64,000 nt of DNA. Origin: JADJEK01 sp052034255. Its GTDB lineage: Bacteria; Planctomycetota; B15-G4; JADJEK01. A program made the translations under genes and the position numbers. The notes beneath the pieces are model-generated. The model was not told where the DNA came from. It did not search any database and saw only the letters and a list, made by a program, of their open reading frames with translations. The first letter of the stretch is position 1; each line of letters starts with the position of its first letter. The DNA is taken from assembly GCA_052034255.1 (NCBI GenBank), contig JBPOIU010000067.1:1-64000 (forward strand), written 5' to 3'. Shown here piece by piece: positions 23,811 to 31,339 of this stretch.

Positions 23811-25369
23811 GACTTCGTCTCCCGCGCCATCGGCGCGATGCGGATGCCGTCTTGCGGCAGTTCGGACAGTGCGAGTCGCTGACCACCGGCGCGGTCCGAC
23901 CAGGCGACGAATGCGTCGCCAGCGGACTTGGGCATGCCGGTCACTCCGAGGCCGTCGGCGACCGCGCTCAGCGCCGCGAGGTCGCCCGGGACGCCTTGCG
24001 GCGCGCGCAACGCGGCGCGCACTCGCTGCGTCAGGCCTTCGGCATTCGTCAACGTGCCGTCCTTCTCACCGACCGTCTGCGCCGGCACGACCACGTGCGC
24101 GCAGTCGGCGAGCGGCGAGCCAGTGACGAACACCGCGAGGAAGTCGACGTCGGACGCCAGCGTCGTGAAGCGCGAATCGAGGATCCACGCGGCGCGGACC
24201 TTGCCCGATGCGAAGCGCTTCGCGATTTCGGCGTCGCTCAGCTCGGCGAAGCCGAGTGCGCGCAGGCCGGCGACGTTCGCGGCGTTCTGGCCGGTGCGCA
24301 GGATGCCGTCCGGTCCGTGTTCCTCGACCTTGCGGAACGCGAGCGTGGTGCGGCGCGCGAGCGTGCCGTTCGCCTTCGCGAACAACTCGGACAACGCGAA
24401 CAGGTCTTCGTTCGTCGTCTGCGTCGAGGCCAGCACGAGCACGTCGCCGCCGGCTTCGGCGCAGCGCGTCAACGCGCTGGCCACGCGAGCACCCGCGGTC
24501 GCGACGTCCGACGGCTTGCCGTCGACCATGACCTGCGTGAGCCGCTCCTTCGGCGCGAACTCGTCCTCGAGTTCGAAGCGACCGACGTCGCAGATGAACC
24601 AGCCGTTGTTCTGTTCGTTCGTGCGCGGACGAACGCGGTTGATCTCGTTCTTGCGCACGTCGAGCGTGACCGAGCAGCCCTTCGAGCACAGCGTGCAGAC
24701 CGAATCCGTGCCCTTGAACCACCACACACGGTTCTTGAAGCGGAAGTTCGACAGCGTCAGTGCGCCGACCGGACAGATGTCGGCCAGGTTGCCCTGGTAG
24801 TCCGACGTCACCGGCGCGTCGGGGAAGATGTCGATCACCGAGTGTTCACCGCGCGCGGTGACGACGAGCTCGGGCTTCTTCGCGTACGAGTCCATGAACC
24901 GCACGCAGCGCGTGCAGAGGATGCAGCGCTCCTGGTCGAGCAGCACCTTGTCCGAGATCGGCTTGCGCTTCTCGCTCTTGCGGCGTTCGAACTCGTTGCG
25001 GCCGACGCCGGCGCCGTAGTCGTAGGTGTAGTCCTGCAGCCAGCACTCGCCCGCCTTGTCGCAGATCGGGCAGTCGAGCGGGTGGTTCAGCAGCAGCATC
25101 TCGAGGTTGCCGGCGCGCGCTTTCGCGACCGCCGGCGTGTCCGTCAGCACCGACATGCCGTCGGCGCATTCGAGATTGCAGGCGGTCGCCGTGCGACGCG
25201 GGCCGGGGCCGAGCACTTCGACCTGACAGATGCGGCACGATGCGGCCACCGGCAGCGCCGGATGCCAGCAATAGTGGGGCACCGTCAGCCCGGCTTGGAT
25301 CGCCGCCTGGATCACCGTGGTGCCCGGGGCGACGTCCATGTCCTTGCCGTTCAGAGTGATCTTGGGCAT
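23807..25369 (-). CDS. nuoG: NADH-quinone oxidoreductase subunit G (short form)
   Basis: 520 residues, shorter than the roughly 700-900 of many NuoG proteins. In order: a [2Fe-2S] ferredoxin domain (YCWHPALPVAASCRICQVEV, then CNLEC), the [4Fe-4S] region HPLDCPICDKAGECWLQDY, a second four-cysteine cluster region with CILCTRC and ICPVGAL, the extra CTLCSKGC cluster of the molybdopterin-oxidoreductase-type domain, and a reduced C-terminal alpha-beta region. It relays electrons from NuoF toward NuoI and NuoB. The C-terminal catalytic-like domain, which is vestigial in complex I, is trimmed here. It follows the nuoEF fusion after 12 bases and overlaps nuoH. Confidence 0.93.
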   Translation of the reverse strand: MPKITLNGKDMDVAPGTTVIQAAIQAGLTVPHYCWHPALPVAASCRICQVEVLGPGPRRTATACNLECADGMSVLTDTPAVAKARAGNLEMLLLNHPLDCPICDKAGECWLQDYTYDYGAGVGRNEFERRKSEKRKPISDKVLLDQERCILCTRCVRFMDSYAKKPELVVTARGEHSVIDIFPDAPVTSDYQGNLADICPVGALTLSNFRFKNRVWWFKGTDSVCTLCSKGCSVTLDVRKNEINRVRPRTNEQNNGWFICDVGRFELEDEFAPKERLTQVMVDGKPSDVATAGARVASALTRCAEAGGDVLVLASTQTTNEDLFALSELFAKANGTLARRTTLAFRKVEEHGPDGILRTGQNAANVAGLRALGFAELSDAEIAKRFASGKVRAAWILDSRFTTLASDVDFLAVFVTGSPLADCAHVVVPAQTVGEKDGTLTNAEGLTQRVRAALRAPQGVPGDLAALSAVADGLGVTGMPKSAGDAFVAWSDRAGGQRLALSELPQDGIRIAPMARETKS

Positions 25370-25381
25370 CGAAGCGACTCC

Positions 25382-27196
25382 TCAGTGACTCGCTGCCGTG
25401 GGATTCGCCGCGGGCGCGTGCGCACCGTGCTGCGAGCCCTTCACGAGCTTCTCGAACTCGGGCCGGAAGTTCTTCACGCCCAAGCGCAGCGGGCCGGCCA
25501 GCGCTTCGGGGAACACGCAGATCGTCTTGCCGACCGAGTTGTCGAGCAGGTCGGTCAGGACGTCGAGGTCCTCGGTGGTGCCTTCGCCGTGCAGGAAGCG
25601 CTCGACGATGCGCGACGCCCACGCGCAGCCTTCGCGGCACGGACCGCACTGGCCGCACGTCTCGTGCTCGAAGAACTTGGCGAAGCACGCGACGGCTTCG
25701 ACGAGTCCGAACTTCTGGTCGACGACGGTGATCGCGCCCGTGCCGAGCATCGAGCCTTCGGCCTTCAACGAATCGTGGTCGAGCGGCACGTCGAGCTTCG
25801 ACGGCGGCAGGAAGCCCGAGGACGCACCGCCGGGGTTGATGCCGACGAGTTGGAAGCCGTCCCGCATGCCACCGGCGAGGTCGATCAGCGTGCGCGCCGT
25901 CGTGCCGAGCGGCAATTCGAAGATGCCCGGGTTCTTGACGTTGCCGGCGACGGAGTAGAGCAGGTTGCCCGGGCTCTTCTCGTTGCCCATCGTGCGGAAC
26001 CAGGCCGCGCCCTTGTCGAGGATGAACGGGATGTTGCAGATCGTCTCGACGTTGTTGACCGTCGTCGGCGACTTCCACAGGCCCGACTGCGCAGGGAACG
26101 GTGGCTTCGGCCGCGGGTGACCGCGCTTGCCTTCCAGCGATTCCATCAGCGCGGTCTCTTCGCCGCAGATGTAGGCGCCCGCGCCGCGGTGGACGTGCAG
26201 GTCGATCTTGTGCGACGAGTTCGGCCCGATCAGGCCCTCGGCGCGCGCCTCTTCGATCGCGCGTTCGAGGCACTGCGCCGCGTGGAGGTACTCGCCGCGG
26301 ATGTAGATGTAGCCGGCGACCGCGCGGATCGCGTAGCAGGCGATGACCATGCCCTCGAGCAACGAGTGCGGGTCACGTTCCATCAACAGGCGGTCCTTGC
26401 AGGTGCCCGGTTCGGACTCGTCCGCGTTGACCGCGAGGTAGTGGGGCTTCTTCGGTTCCTTCGGCATGAAGGACCACTTCATGCCGGTCGAGAAGCCGGC
26501 GCCGCCGCGACCGCGCAAGCCGGACTGCTTGACGATCTCGATGATCGCGTCGCGCTCCATGCCGAGCGCCTTCGTCATCATCGCGTAGCCGCCGGTGCCG
26601 CGGTACGTCGCGAGGTCGACGACACCGTTCGCGTCGCGCATGCGTCGCGTCAGGTAGATCTCGTTCTTCGGCGTGGTCGGCTCTTCCGGCCGGGTTTCGT
26701 GGATCGGGCCCTTGCCCGCGCGCAGGTGCGCGACGATCGCCTCGGCCTTGGCCGTGTCGACGTTGCGGTAGTAGAGCCAGTCGACCGCGACCAGCGGAGC
26801 CTCGGTGCAGCCGCCCAGGCATTCGAACGTGCGCAGCGTCGCGACGCCGTCGGCGCTGGTCTCGCCTTCGCGGCAACCGAGCGCCTGTTCGAAGCACTTC
26901 ACGACCGCATCGGCGCCGCGTTCCTTGCACGCCAGATTGCGGCAGACCGCGATCTCGTGCTTGCCCTTCGGGGCGCGGTGGAACATGTCGTAGAAGGTGA
27001 TGACGGCCAGCACGTCGGCTGGGGTCGTCTCGAAGTAGGCCGCGACGAAGCGCACGGCGTCGTCATGCAGCCAGCCGCATTTGTCCTGGACCAGGTGCAA
27101 GGCCGGGATCAGGGCGGCGCGCTTCTGCGGATAGCGCGTGACGAGTTGATCCAGACGGCGGCGCAGGTCCGCGTCGCGCTCCAATGCGTGCGTCAT
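25382..27196 (-). CDS. nuoEF: Fused NADH-quinone oxidoreductase subunits E and F
   Basis: 604 residues from ATG 27196, two bases after the nuoA stop. Residues about 1-165 are NuoE: a thioredoxin-like fold whose [2Fe-2S] cysteines are C85, C90, C126 and C130 (CRNLAC ... CLGGC). A short linker (GPIHETRPEEPTTPKN) leads into NuoF. Its FMN/NADH-binding region includes GLRGRGGAGFSTGMKWSF, NADESEPGTCKDR and GAGAYICGEETALMESLEGKRG, and its [4Fe-4S] ligands are in CGQCGPCREGC near residue 515. The protein oxidises NADH and passes electrons to the cluster chain. NuoE and NuoF are usually separate; the frame runs through the junction without a stop. Confidence 0.94.
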   Translation of the reverse strand: MTHALERDADLRRRLDQLVTRYPQKRAALIPALHLVQDKCGWLHDDAVRFVAAYFETTPADVLAVITFYDMFHRAPKGKHEIAVCRNLACKERGADAVVKCFEQALGCREGETSADGVATLRTFECLGGCTEAPLVAVDWLYYRNVDTAKAEAIVAHLRAGKGPIHETRPEEPTTPKNEIYLTRRMRDANGVVDLATYRGTGGYAMMTKALGMERDAIIEIVKQSGLRGRGGAGFSTGMKWSFMPKEPKKPHYLAVNADESEPGTCKDRLLMERDPHSLLEGMVIACYAIRAVAGYIYIRGEYLHAAQCLERAIEEARAEGLIGPNSSHKIDLHVHRGAGAYICGEETALMESLEGKRGHPRPKPPFPAQSGLWKSPTTVNNVETICNIPFILDKGAAWFRTMGNEKSPGNLLYSVAGNVKNPGIFELPLGTTARTLIDLAGGMRDGFQLVGINPGGASSGFLPPSKLDVPLDHDSLKAEGSMLGTGAITVVDQKFGLVEAVACFAKFFEHETCGQCGPCREGCAWASRIVERFLHGEGTTEDLDVLTDLLDNSVGKTICVFPEALAGPLRLGVKNFRPEFEKLVKGSQHGAHAPAANPTAASH

Positions 27197-27198
27197 GG

Positions 27199-27582
27199 TC
27201 AGTTGTTCCAGTCGAGGACGCCGCGGCGCCACGCGTAGGCGAGGCCGAGCGCGAGAACGCCGACGAAGAGCAGTGCGCTGATGAAGCCGGCCGAGCCGAT
27301 CTCTTGCAGTGAGATCGCCCACGGGAACAGGAAGACGGCTTCGATGTCGAACAGGATGAACAGCACGGCGACCAGATAGAAGTGGACCGAGAAGCGCTGG
27401 CGCGCGCTGCCGATCGGGTCGACGCCGCATTCGTAGGGGATGAACTTCTCTCGGGAGTAGCTGCGCTTGCCGAGCAGTTTCGGCACCAGCATCAGGACCG
27501 CGAAGACGGTCAGGGCGACTAGGACGTATGGAACGAGCGGCGTGAAACCCGTGAGGGGAGTGGTCGCGGTTTCGGCGGGCAT
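27199..27582 (-). CDS. nuoA: NADH-quinone oxidoreductase subunit A
   Basis: 127 residues, three membrane helices. The conserved loop YECGVDPIGSARQRFSVHFY and the acidic helix FILFDIEAVFLFPW identify NuoA/ND3, whose mobile loop gates the quinone site. It is the first gene of the operon, downstream of the promoter at 27688-27716. In most bacteria nuoB, nuoC and nuoD follow; here the nuoEF fusion follows directly. Confidence 0.95.
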   Translation of the reverse strand: MPAETATTPLTGFTPLVPYVLVALTVFAVLMLVPKLLGKRSYSREKFIPYECGVDPIGSARQRFSVHFYLVAVLFILFDIEAVFLFPWAISLQEIGSAGFISALLFVGVLALGLAYAWRRGVLDWNN

Positions 27583-27687
27583 GTCGATTCCAAGTCGGAC
27601 TTGCGGAACCCGGGTTTTCCGTCACGGAGGCGCCACGGAAGGCACGGATCCCACACGGCGTTTCCGCCGGTCGATGGAAAAGGTGGT

Positions 27688-27716
27688 GTTGTAGAGGCCG
27701 GGTGCGGGGGGGTCAA
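27688..27716 (-). promoter_or_regulatory. Sigma70-type promoter for the nuo operon
   Basis: On the minus strand, TTGACC (27711-27716) and TACAAC (27688-27693) are separated by exactly 17 bases. They match five and four of six consensus positions. The expected start site is about 95 bases before the nuoA ATG at 27582, and no other gene lies between. Confidence 0.6.
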
Positions 27717-27791
27717 CGCGGTGGAACCGCAGAGTTCGAAACGCCGCGTGGCGGTCGAGGGCCGGCAAGACGGCGCGGCGGCCGCGCGCCC

Positions 27792-28532
27792 TCATTCGGT
27801 GCGACGGTTCGTTTCCTGGCCCTGCTCGTCGAGGCCGTATTCGAAGTCGGGGCGGAACGCGCGCATGCGCCGTTCGAAGAAGTTGCTCGACTTCGGCAGC
27901 ACCGGGGCAATGCCGTCGAGCCCGACGAACGGCATGCCTTCGCCCGAGCCGAGGAACGACCAGAAGCCGGTGCGCGGCGCGCTGACCACCGTGCCGGTCA
28001 AGATGCCGAGCAACACGTAGCGACCCATGCGCTTGGCGTAGACGCCGGCGCCGGAGAAGCGAGCCGCGACTTCGTCCTCGTCGACGAACCACGAGTCGAT
28101 CTCGACGACGTCCCCGAGCGCGCCGTCGTCGAACAACTCGGCGTCGATCAGGTACGGCAGGTGTTCCGGGTCGTTCTCGTCGAGCAGTTGGACGTAGAGG
28201 TCCTCTCCCGGTTCAGGGCCGCTGACGCCGAACTCGGTCCATTCGAGGCGCGTCGCGACCGGCGCCAACAACGCCAGGGTATTGGTGCGCTGCAGGACGC
28301 GCGCGTCGTCGCGGATCGGCGAGGAACGGAACCAGTACCGAATCGGCAGCTGGGTGACGTTGAGGTCGTCACCGGCCAGCGCGACGATGCCGTCCTCGGT
28401 GGACAACCCGTAGCGGGCGGCGCCGCCTTCGAAGTCGAGCAGAACCAAGTCGTTCGGCGTCGGAGTCGCGCAACCGAAGGGCCCGACTGCGGCGGACACG
28501 AGGAGAAGCTGCGCCAACCAGCGTCGGTTCAT
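27792..28532 (-). CDS. Putative lipoprotein of unknown function
   Basis: 246 residues from ATG 28532 (a second ATG 15 bases upstream is possible; neither has a clear Shine-Dalgarno). Signal peptide MNRRWLAQLLLVSAAVGPFGC ends in a cysteine near residue 21, with a weak lipobox. The rest is mostly beta-rich, with LVLLDFEGGAARYGLS near the start and an acidic C-terminus. It reads as a secreted outer-membrane or periplasmic protein, but I recognise no family. It is divergent from the sigma factor gene and convergent with nothing. Codon use is normal for the window. Confidence 0.7.
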   Translation of the reverse strand: MNRRWLAQLLLVSAAVGPFGCATPTPNDLVLLDFEGGAARYGLSTEDGIVALAGDDLNVTQLPIRYWFRSSPIRDDARVLQRTNTLALLAPVATRLEWTEFGVSGPEPGEDLYVQLLDENDPEHLPYLIDAELFDDGALGDVVEIDSWFVDEDEVAARFSGAGVYAKRMGRYVLLGILTGTVVSAPRTGFWSFLGSGEGMPFVGLDGIAPVLPKSSNFFERRMRAFRPDFEYGLDEQGQETNRRTE

Positions 28533-28547
28533 CGGAGACTGCACCAT

Positions 28548-28874
28548 ACAAAGGAGGGAACTCGCGGCGGACCTTAGCGGCGATGCGACGGGGAATCAAT
28601 CGACGCAGGTCAAGCTGGCGTAACGCGGTGCGGCTGGTCAGGCCAGGCCGGACCGCCGCCGTCACCCGGCCCGGATGGGGCACGATCGAGGCCACTCGGC
28701 GCGGCGCCAGGGTGCCGCCGGACCTTTCGACGGAAGTTGGCCCAAGAGGTCGCGTCCATCGGCACCGAGAATCGTCTCGGTTTTTCCCGAACGCGGGCCG
28801 AGCCCGCATCCCTCATGGCGACGGATGAGAGCGGGGCGGTGTTCGCCCGGCTGCTCCCGCGCAGAACGCGAGCC
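28548..28874. other. Divergent intergenic region before the ECF sigma factor
   Basis: About 330 bases between the minus-strand lipoprotein and the plus-strand sigma gene. Its main feature is the hairpin terminator at 28764-28785. Short open frames here are arginine-rich and not gene-like. No clear -35/-10 pair was found for either gene. If transcription of the sigma operon starts upstream of the hairpin, the hairpin would act as a leader attenuator. Confidence 0.5.
28764..28785 (+). terminator. Intrinsic terminator upstream of the ECF sigma gene
   Basis: ACCGAGA-ATCG-TCTCGGT forms a 7-bp stem with a 4-base loop and is followed by a run of T (TTTTT, then CCC). It is one of few places in this GC-rich window with a U-tract, so it is likely a genuine Rho-independent terminator on the plus strand. 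It lies about 90 bases before the sigma factor start. Confidence 0.6.
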
Positions 28875-29432
28875 ATGCCCGACGACGTCGACGATGCAGA
28901 GCTCGTGGCGCGCGCAACACGCGGAGATCGCGATGCGTACGCCCGACTCGTCGACCGGCACCTCGCACCGCTGCGCAAGTTCCTGTGGCGGCTCCACGCG
29001 CCACCCGCCGACGTCGACGATTTGACCCAGGAGACCTTCGTGACCCTCGCAGCGGCCCTCCCCGATTTCCGCGGTGCATCGAGCTTCCGAACGTTCGTGT
29101 TCGGGATCGCGGTGAACGTGGTCCGGCGGGCGCGCCGCGCGCGTCGCGTCACGGCGACGCTCGACGGGGTCGACGTGCCGTTGCCCGAGGTTGCGCACTC
29201 CACGCGACTCGAAGCGCAGGAGCTCGCCACGCGGTTGCACGCCGCGATCGCACGCCTGCCCGACGCGCAACGCGAAGCATTCGTCCTGCGCCACGTCGAG
29301 GACATGCCCTCGGCCGACGTCGCGCGCGTGCTCGATCTGCCGGAGGGCAGCGTGCGGCGCTTGGTGTACGAGGCACGCGAGCAACTGCAATGGATGCTGA
29401 ACGCGGAACGCGTCCGGGAGCGGACCCGATGA
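28875..29432 (+). CDS. ECF-type RNA polymerase sigma factor
   Basis: 185 residues from ATG 28875, the start that matches the family beginning (DDAELVARATRGDRDAYARLVDRHL). Region 2 follows with DVDDLTQETFVTLAAALPDFRG and the DNA-melting segment FRTFVFGIAVNVVRRARR. Region 4 (about 120-175) is a helix-turn-helix containing LPDAQREAFVLRHVEDMPSADVA. It would direct polymerase to a small regulon when released from its anti-sigma factor. Its stop overlaps the next gene by four bases, and that gene is a membrane protein in the usual anti-sigma position. An upstream ATG at 28815 is possible but adds sequence unlike the family. Confidence 0.9.
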   Translation: MPDDVDDAELVARATRGDRDAYARLVDRHLAPLRKFLWRLHAPPADVDDLTQETFVTLAAALPDFRGASSFRTFVFGIAVNVVRRARRARRVTATLDGVDVPLPEVAHSTRLEAQELATRLHAAIARLPDAQREAFVLRHVEDMPSADVARVLDLPEGSVRRLVYEAREQLQWMLNAERVRERTR

Positions 29433-29959
29433 GCGCCGACCACGATGATTCGGTCGACGAACTCGACCGCGCGCTGAATGCGCTGCGCGCACTCGAGCCG
29501 CCGCCCGCGCGCCCGACGCTGCGCGACGCGATCGTCCACGACTTCCCCGCGGTGCGCGCACCGCGCACGTTCGATCTGCGCCGCATCGCGGCGAGTTGGA
29601 TCGCGGCCGCCGCGGTCACGCTGTGTGCGATCGGTTTGGCGCGGCGCGACGTCGCGCGGTCCGCGGACGAACCCGTCGCGAGCGACGTGGCGGTCGCTCC
29701 GTCGACGAACGCCTTGTTGCTCGACCTCGACGCACTCGCACGGCGCATCGAGCGGTTGCCGCCACCGCCAACGCTGGCGCCGCCCGTGTACGACGCCCCC
29801 GAGCAGGATCCCGACTTCTCGCGGCTCGTCATCGCGCGCGGCTACGAGGCGATCGACACCGACCGCGCGCGCGAGCGCTACCGCGTGTTGGCCTCGACGA
29901 CTCCGGACGGTCCCGTCCGCGACGTCGCGCTCGCGCGGCTCGAAGCGCTCACTCCCTGA
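29429..29959 (+). CDS. Putative membrane-bound anti-sigma factor
   Basis: 176 residues. An acidic N-terminal part of about 55 residues (DDSVDELDRALNALRALE) is followed by one membrane helix (ASWIAAAAVTLCAIGLA, about 56-72) and an extracytoplasmic C-terminal region with proline-rich and helical parts. There is no zinc-binding HxxxCxxC motif, so it is not a ZAS-type anti-sigma factor. Identity rests on topology and on the ATGA overlap with the sigma gene. The external domain could sense an envelope signal. Moderate confidence in the role, high confidence that the gene is real. Confidence 0.72.
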   Translation: MSADHDDSVDELDRALNALRALEPPPARPTLRDAIVHDFPAVRAPRTFDLRRIAASWIAAAAVTLCAIGLARRDVARSADEPVASDVAVAPSTNALLLDLDALARRIERLPPPPTLAPPVYDAPEQDPDFSRLVIARGYEAIDTDRARERYRVLASTTPDGPVRDVALARLEALTP

Positions 29960-30027
29960 TCACCGTTCTTCCGGGCACTTCCGTCCCATCACAACTCCGA
30001 TCCGAGTCCTCAGAAAGGTAGGTCCCG

Positions 30028-31119
30028 ATGTTCCTCTCCACCCTGGTGCTCGCGGCGAGCTTGGCCCAAGAACCCGCGCCGGCACCGTTCCAGTCGCGTG
30101 TGACACTTCAAGTCCGCGGCGAGTCCGGTCAGTCCGCCGAGAGCGTCGCCGGCTTCCTCGCATTGCGCGACATGCTCGGCTCGATCGCGCCCAACCTCGT
30201 GCCGTCGAAGGCGTCGGAGGCGTACGCCGGGTCCGACCGCGTCGTGATCACGGTGTCGACCGCGAACTCCGAGTTGGTGGTGATCAATGCCTCCGGCACG
30301 GATCAGGCCGCGGTCGATCAAGGGCTCGGCTCGATCGTCGAACACCTGCGCCGGTTCGAGCCCGGTTCCTATCGCGCGCGGCGGGACGTCCTCGATCGTG
30401 CGCGCAAGGCGCTGACGTTGGCCCAACAGACGCTCGCGGAGCTGAAGGCCGAGCAGAAGAAGTTCATCGCGAGCAACGGCGCGCTCGATCCGACGCAACG
30501 CATCATGCAGATCCAGGCGTCGCTCGGGAATCGCTCGAGCGAGTCGTCCCAACTCGACATGTCCGTCGCGGAACTCCACGCTCGCGCCGACTATCTGCGG
30601 GCCCAACTGGAACGCACTCCGCCGACGGTCACGACACGCGTCGAGGTCAAGACCGCGGAGACGCGCGAACTGGAGAAGCAACTCGAAGACCTCGAGCGGC
30701 TGCACGCGCAGGTCCTGGTCAAGAACGGGCCCGAGCATGCCGAGGCCAAGGCTTCGATGACCAAGATCGACCAGGTCCGTGCGCTGCTCGCATCGCGGAG
30801 CTCCACGACGCGAGACGTCGAGAACGAGCGCTACGCCGAAATCGAGCACAAGCTGTACTTGCTCGACGGGGATCTCGCCCAACAGATGACGCGCCGTGAC
30901 GCCATGCGGAAGGCGGCCGCCGACGCGGAAGCGGAACTCGCCCGACTGACGCTCATCGCGGGCGAATACACGCAGATCTGGAACGCCATCGCTTCGGCGG
31001 ACGTCGCGCTTCGCGAGGCGCAGGCCGAGTTTCGCCAGGCGGAGCGCCAGGCCTCGGGGCTCACCGATGGCTGGTTCGCGGTCATCGCCGGGCCGACGGC
31101 GCAGGCGAGCACGCGCTGA
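30028..31119 (+). CDS. Exported coiled-coil protein
   Basis: 363 residues. The ATG at 30028 follows AAAGGTAGG and begins with a short signal peptide (MFLSTLVLAASLAQEP). Residues about 120-345 are almost wholly helical with heptad-like spacing (LAQQTLAELKAEQKKF, LEKQLEDLERLHAQ). The pattern recalls the periplasmic coiled coils of Wzz/GumC chain-length regulators, but there is no second membrane helix and no kinase domain, so the resemblance may be only structural. It lies 68 bases after the anti-sigma gene, probably in the same operon, which suggests it is part of, or a target of, that envelope response. Confidence 0.7.
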   Translation: MFLSTLVLAASLAQEPAPAPFQSRVTLQVRGESGQSAESVAGFLALRDMLGSIAPNLVPSKASEAYAGSDRVVITVSTANSELVVINASGTDQAAVDQGLGSIVEHLRRFEPGSYRARRDVLDRARKALTLAQQTLAELKAEQKKFIASNGALDPTQRIMQIQASLGNRSSESSQLDMSVAELHARADYLRAQLERTPPTVTTRVEVKTAETRELEKQLEDLERLHAQVLVKNGPEHAEAKASMTKIDQVRALLASRSSTTRDVENERYAEIEHKLYLLDGDLAQQMTRRDAMRKAAADAEAELARLTLIAGEYTQIWNAIASADVALREAQAEFRQAERQASGLTDGWFAVIAGPTAQASTR

Positions 31120-31136
31120 TCGGCGTGATCGAGGAT

Positions 31137-31189
31137 CGACGAACACCGCCCCGCGCGACCCTAGTTTCGCGCGGGGCGGTGTCGTCGTT
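31137..31189 (+). terminator. Strong terminator after the sigma/anti-sigma/coiled-coil operon
   Basis: A perfect 16-bp stem (31143-31158 with 31167-31182; ACACCGCCCCGCGCGA and its complement) around an 8-base loop, extended by CGACG/CGTCG and ending in GTCGTTTCC. It lies about 20 bases past the stop at 31119 and separates this operon from the DUF1800 gene. Confidence 0.75.
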
Positions 31190-31339
31190 TCCGCATTGCG
31201 CATGGGTCGAACGCCCCGCGCCAAATCCGAGGGTCCCGCAGAACTCGGCGCAACCCGCAGGCGGGGTGGTGGTTGAATGCCGAGCGAGCGGCGCGCGGAT
31301 CGCCGCCGGAACGTTCGTTCGCTTGCGGGAGTTGCACGC

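Noticed and set aside
23852..27238. Plus-strand frame of 1128 codons across nuoG and nuoEF
   Set aside because: Antisense shadow of secure nuo genes; low-complexity composition and no motif.
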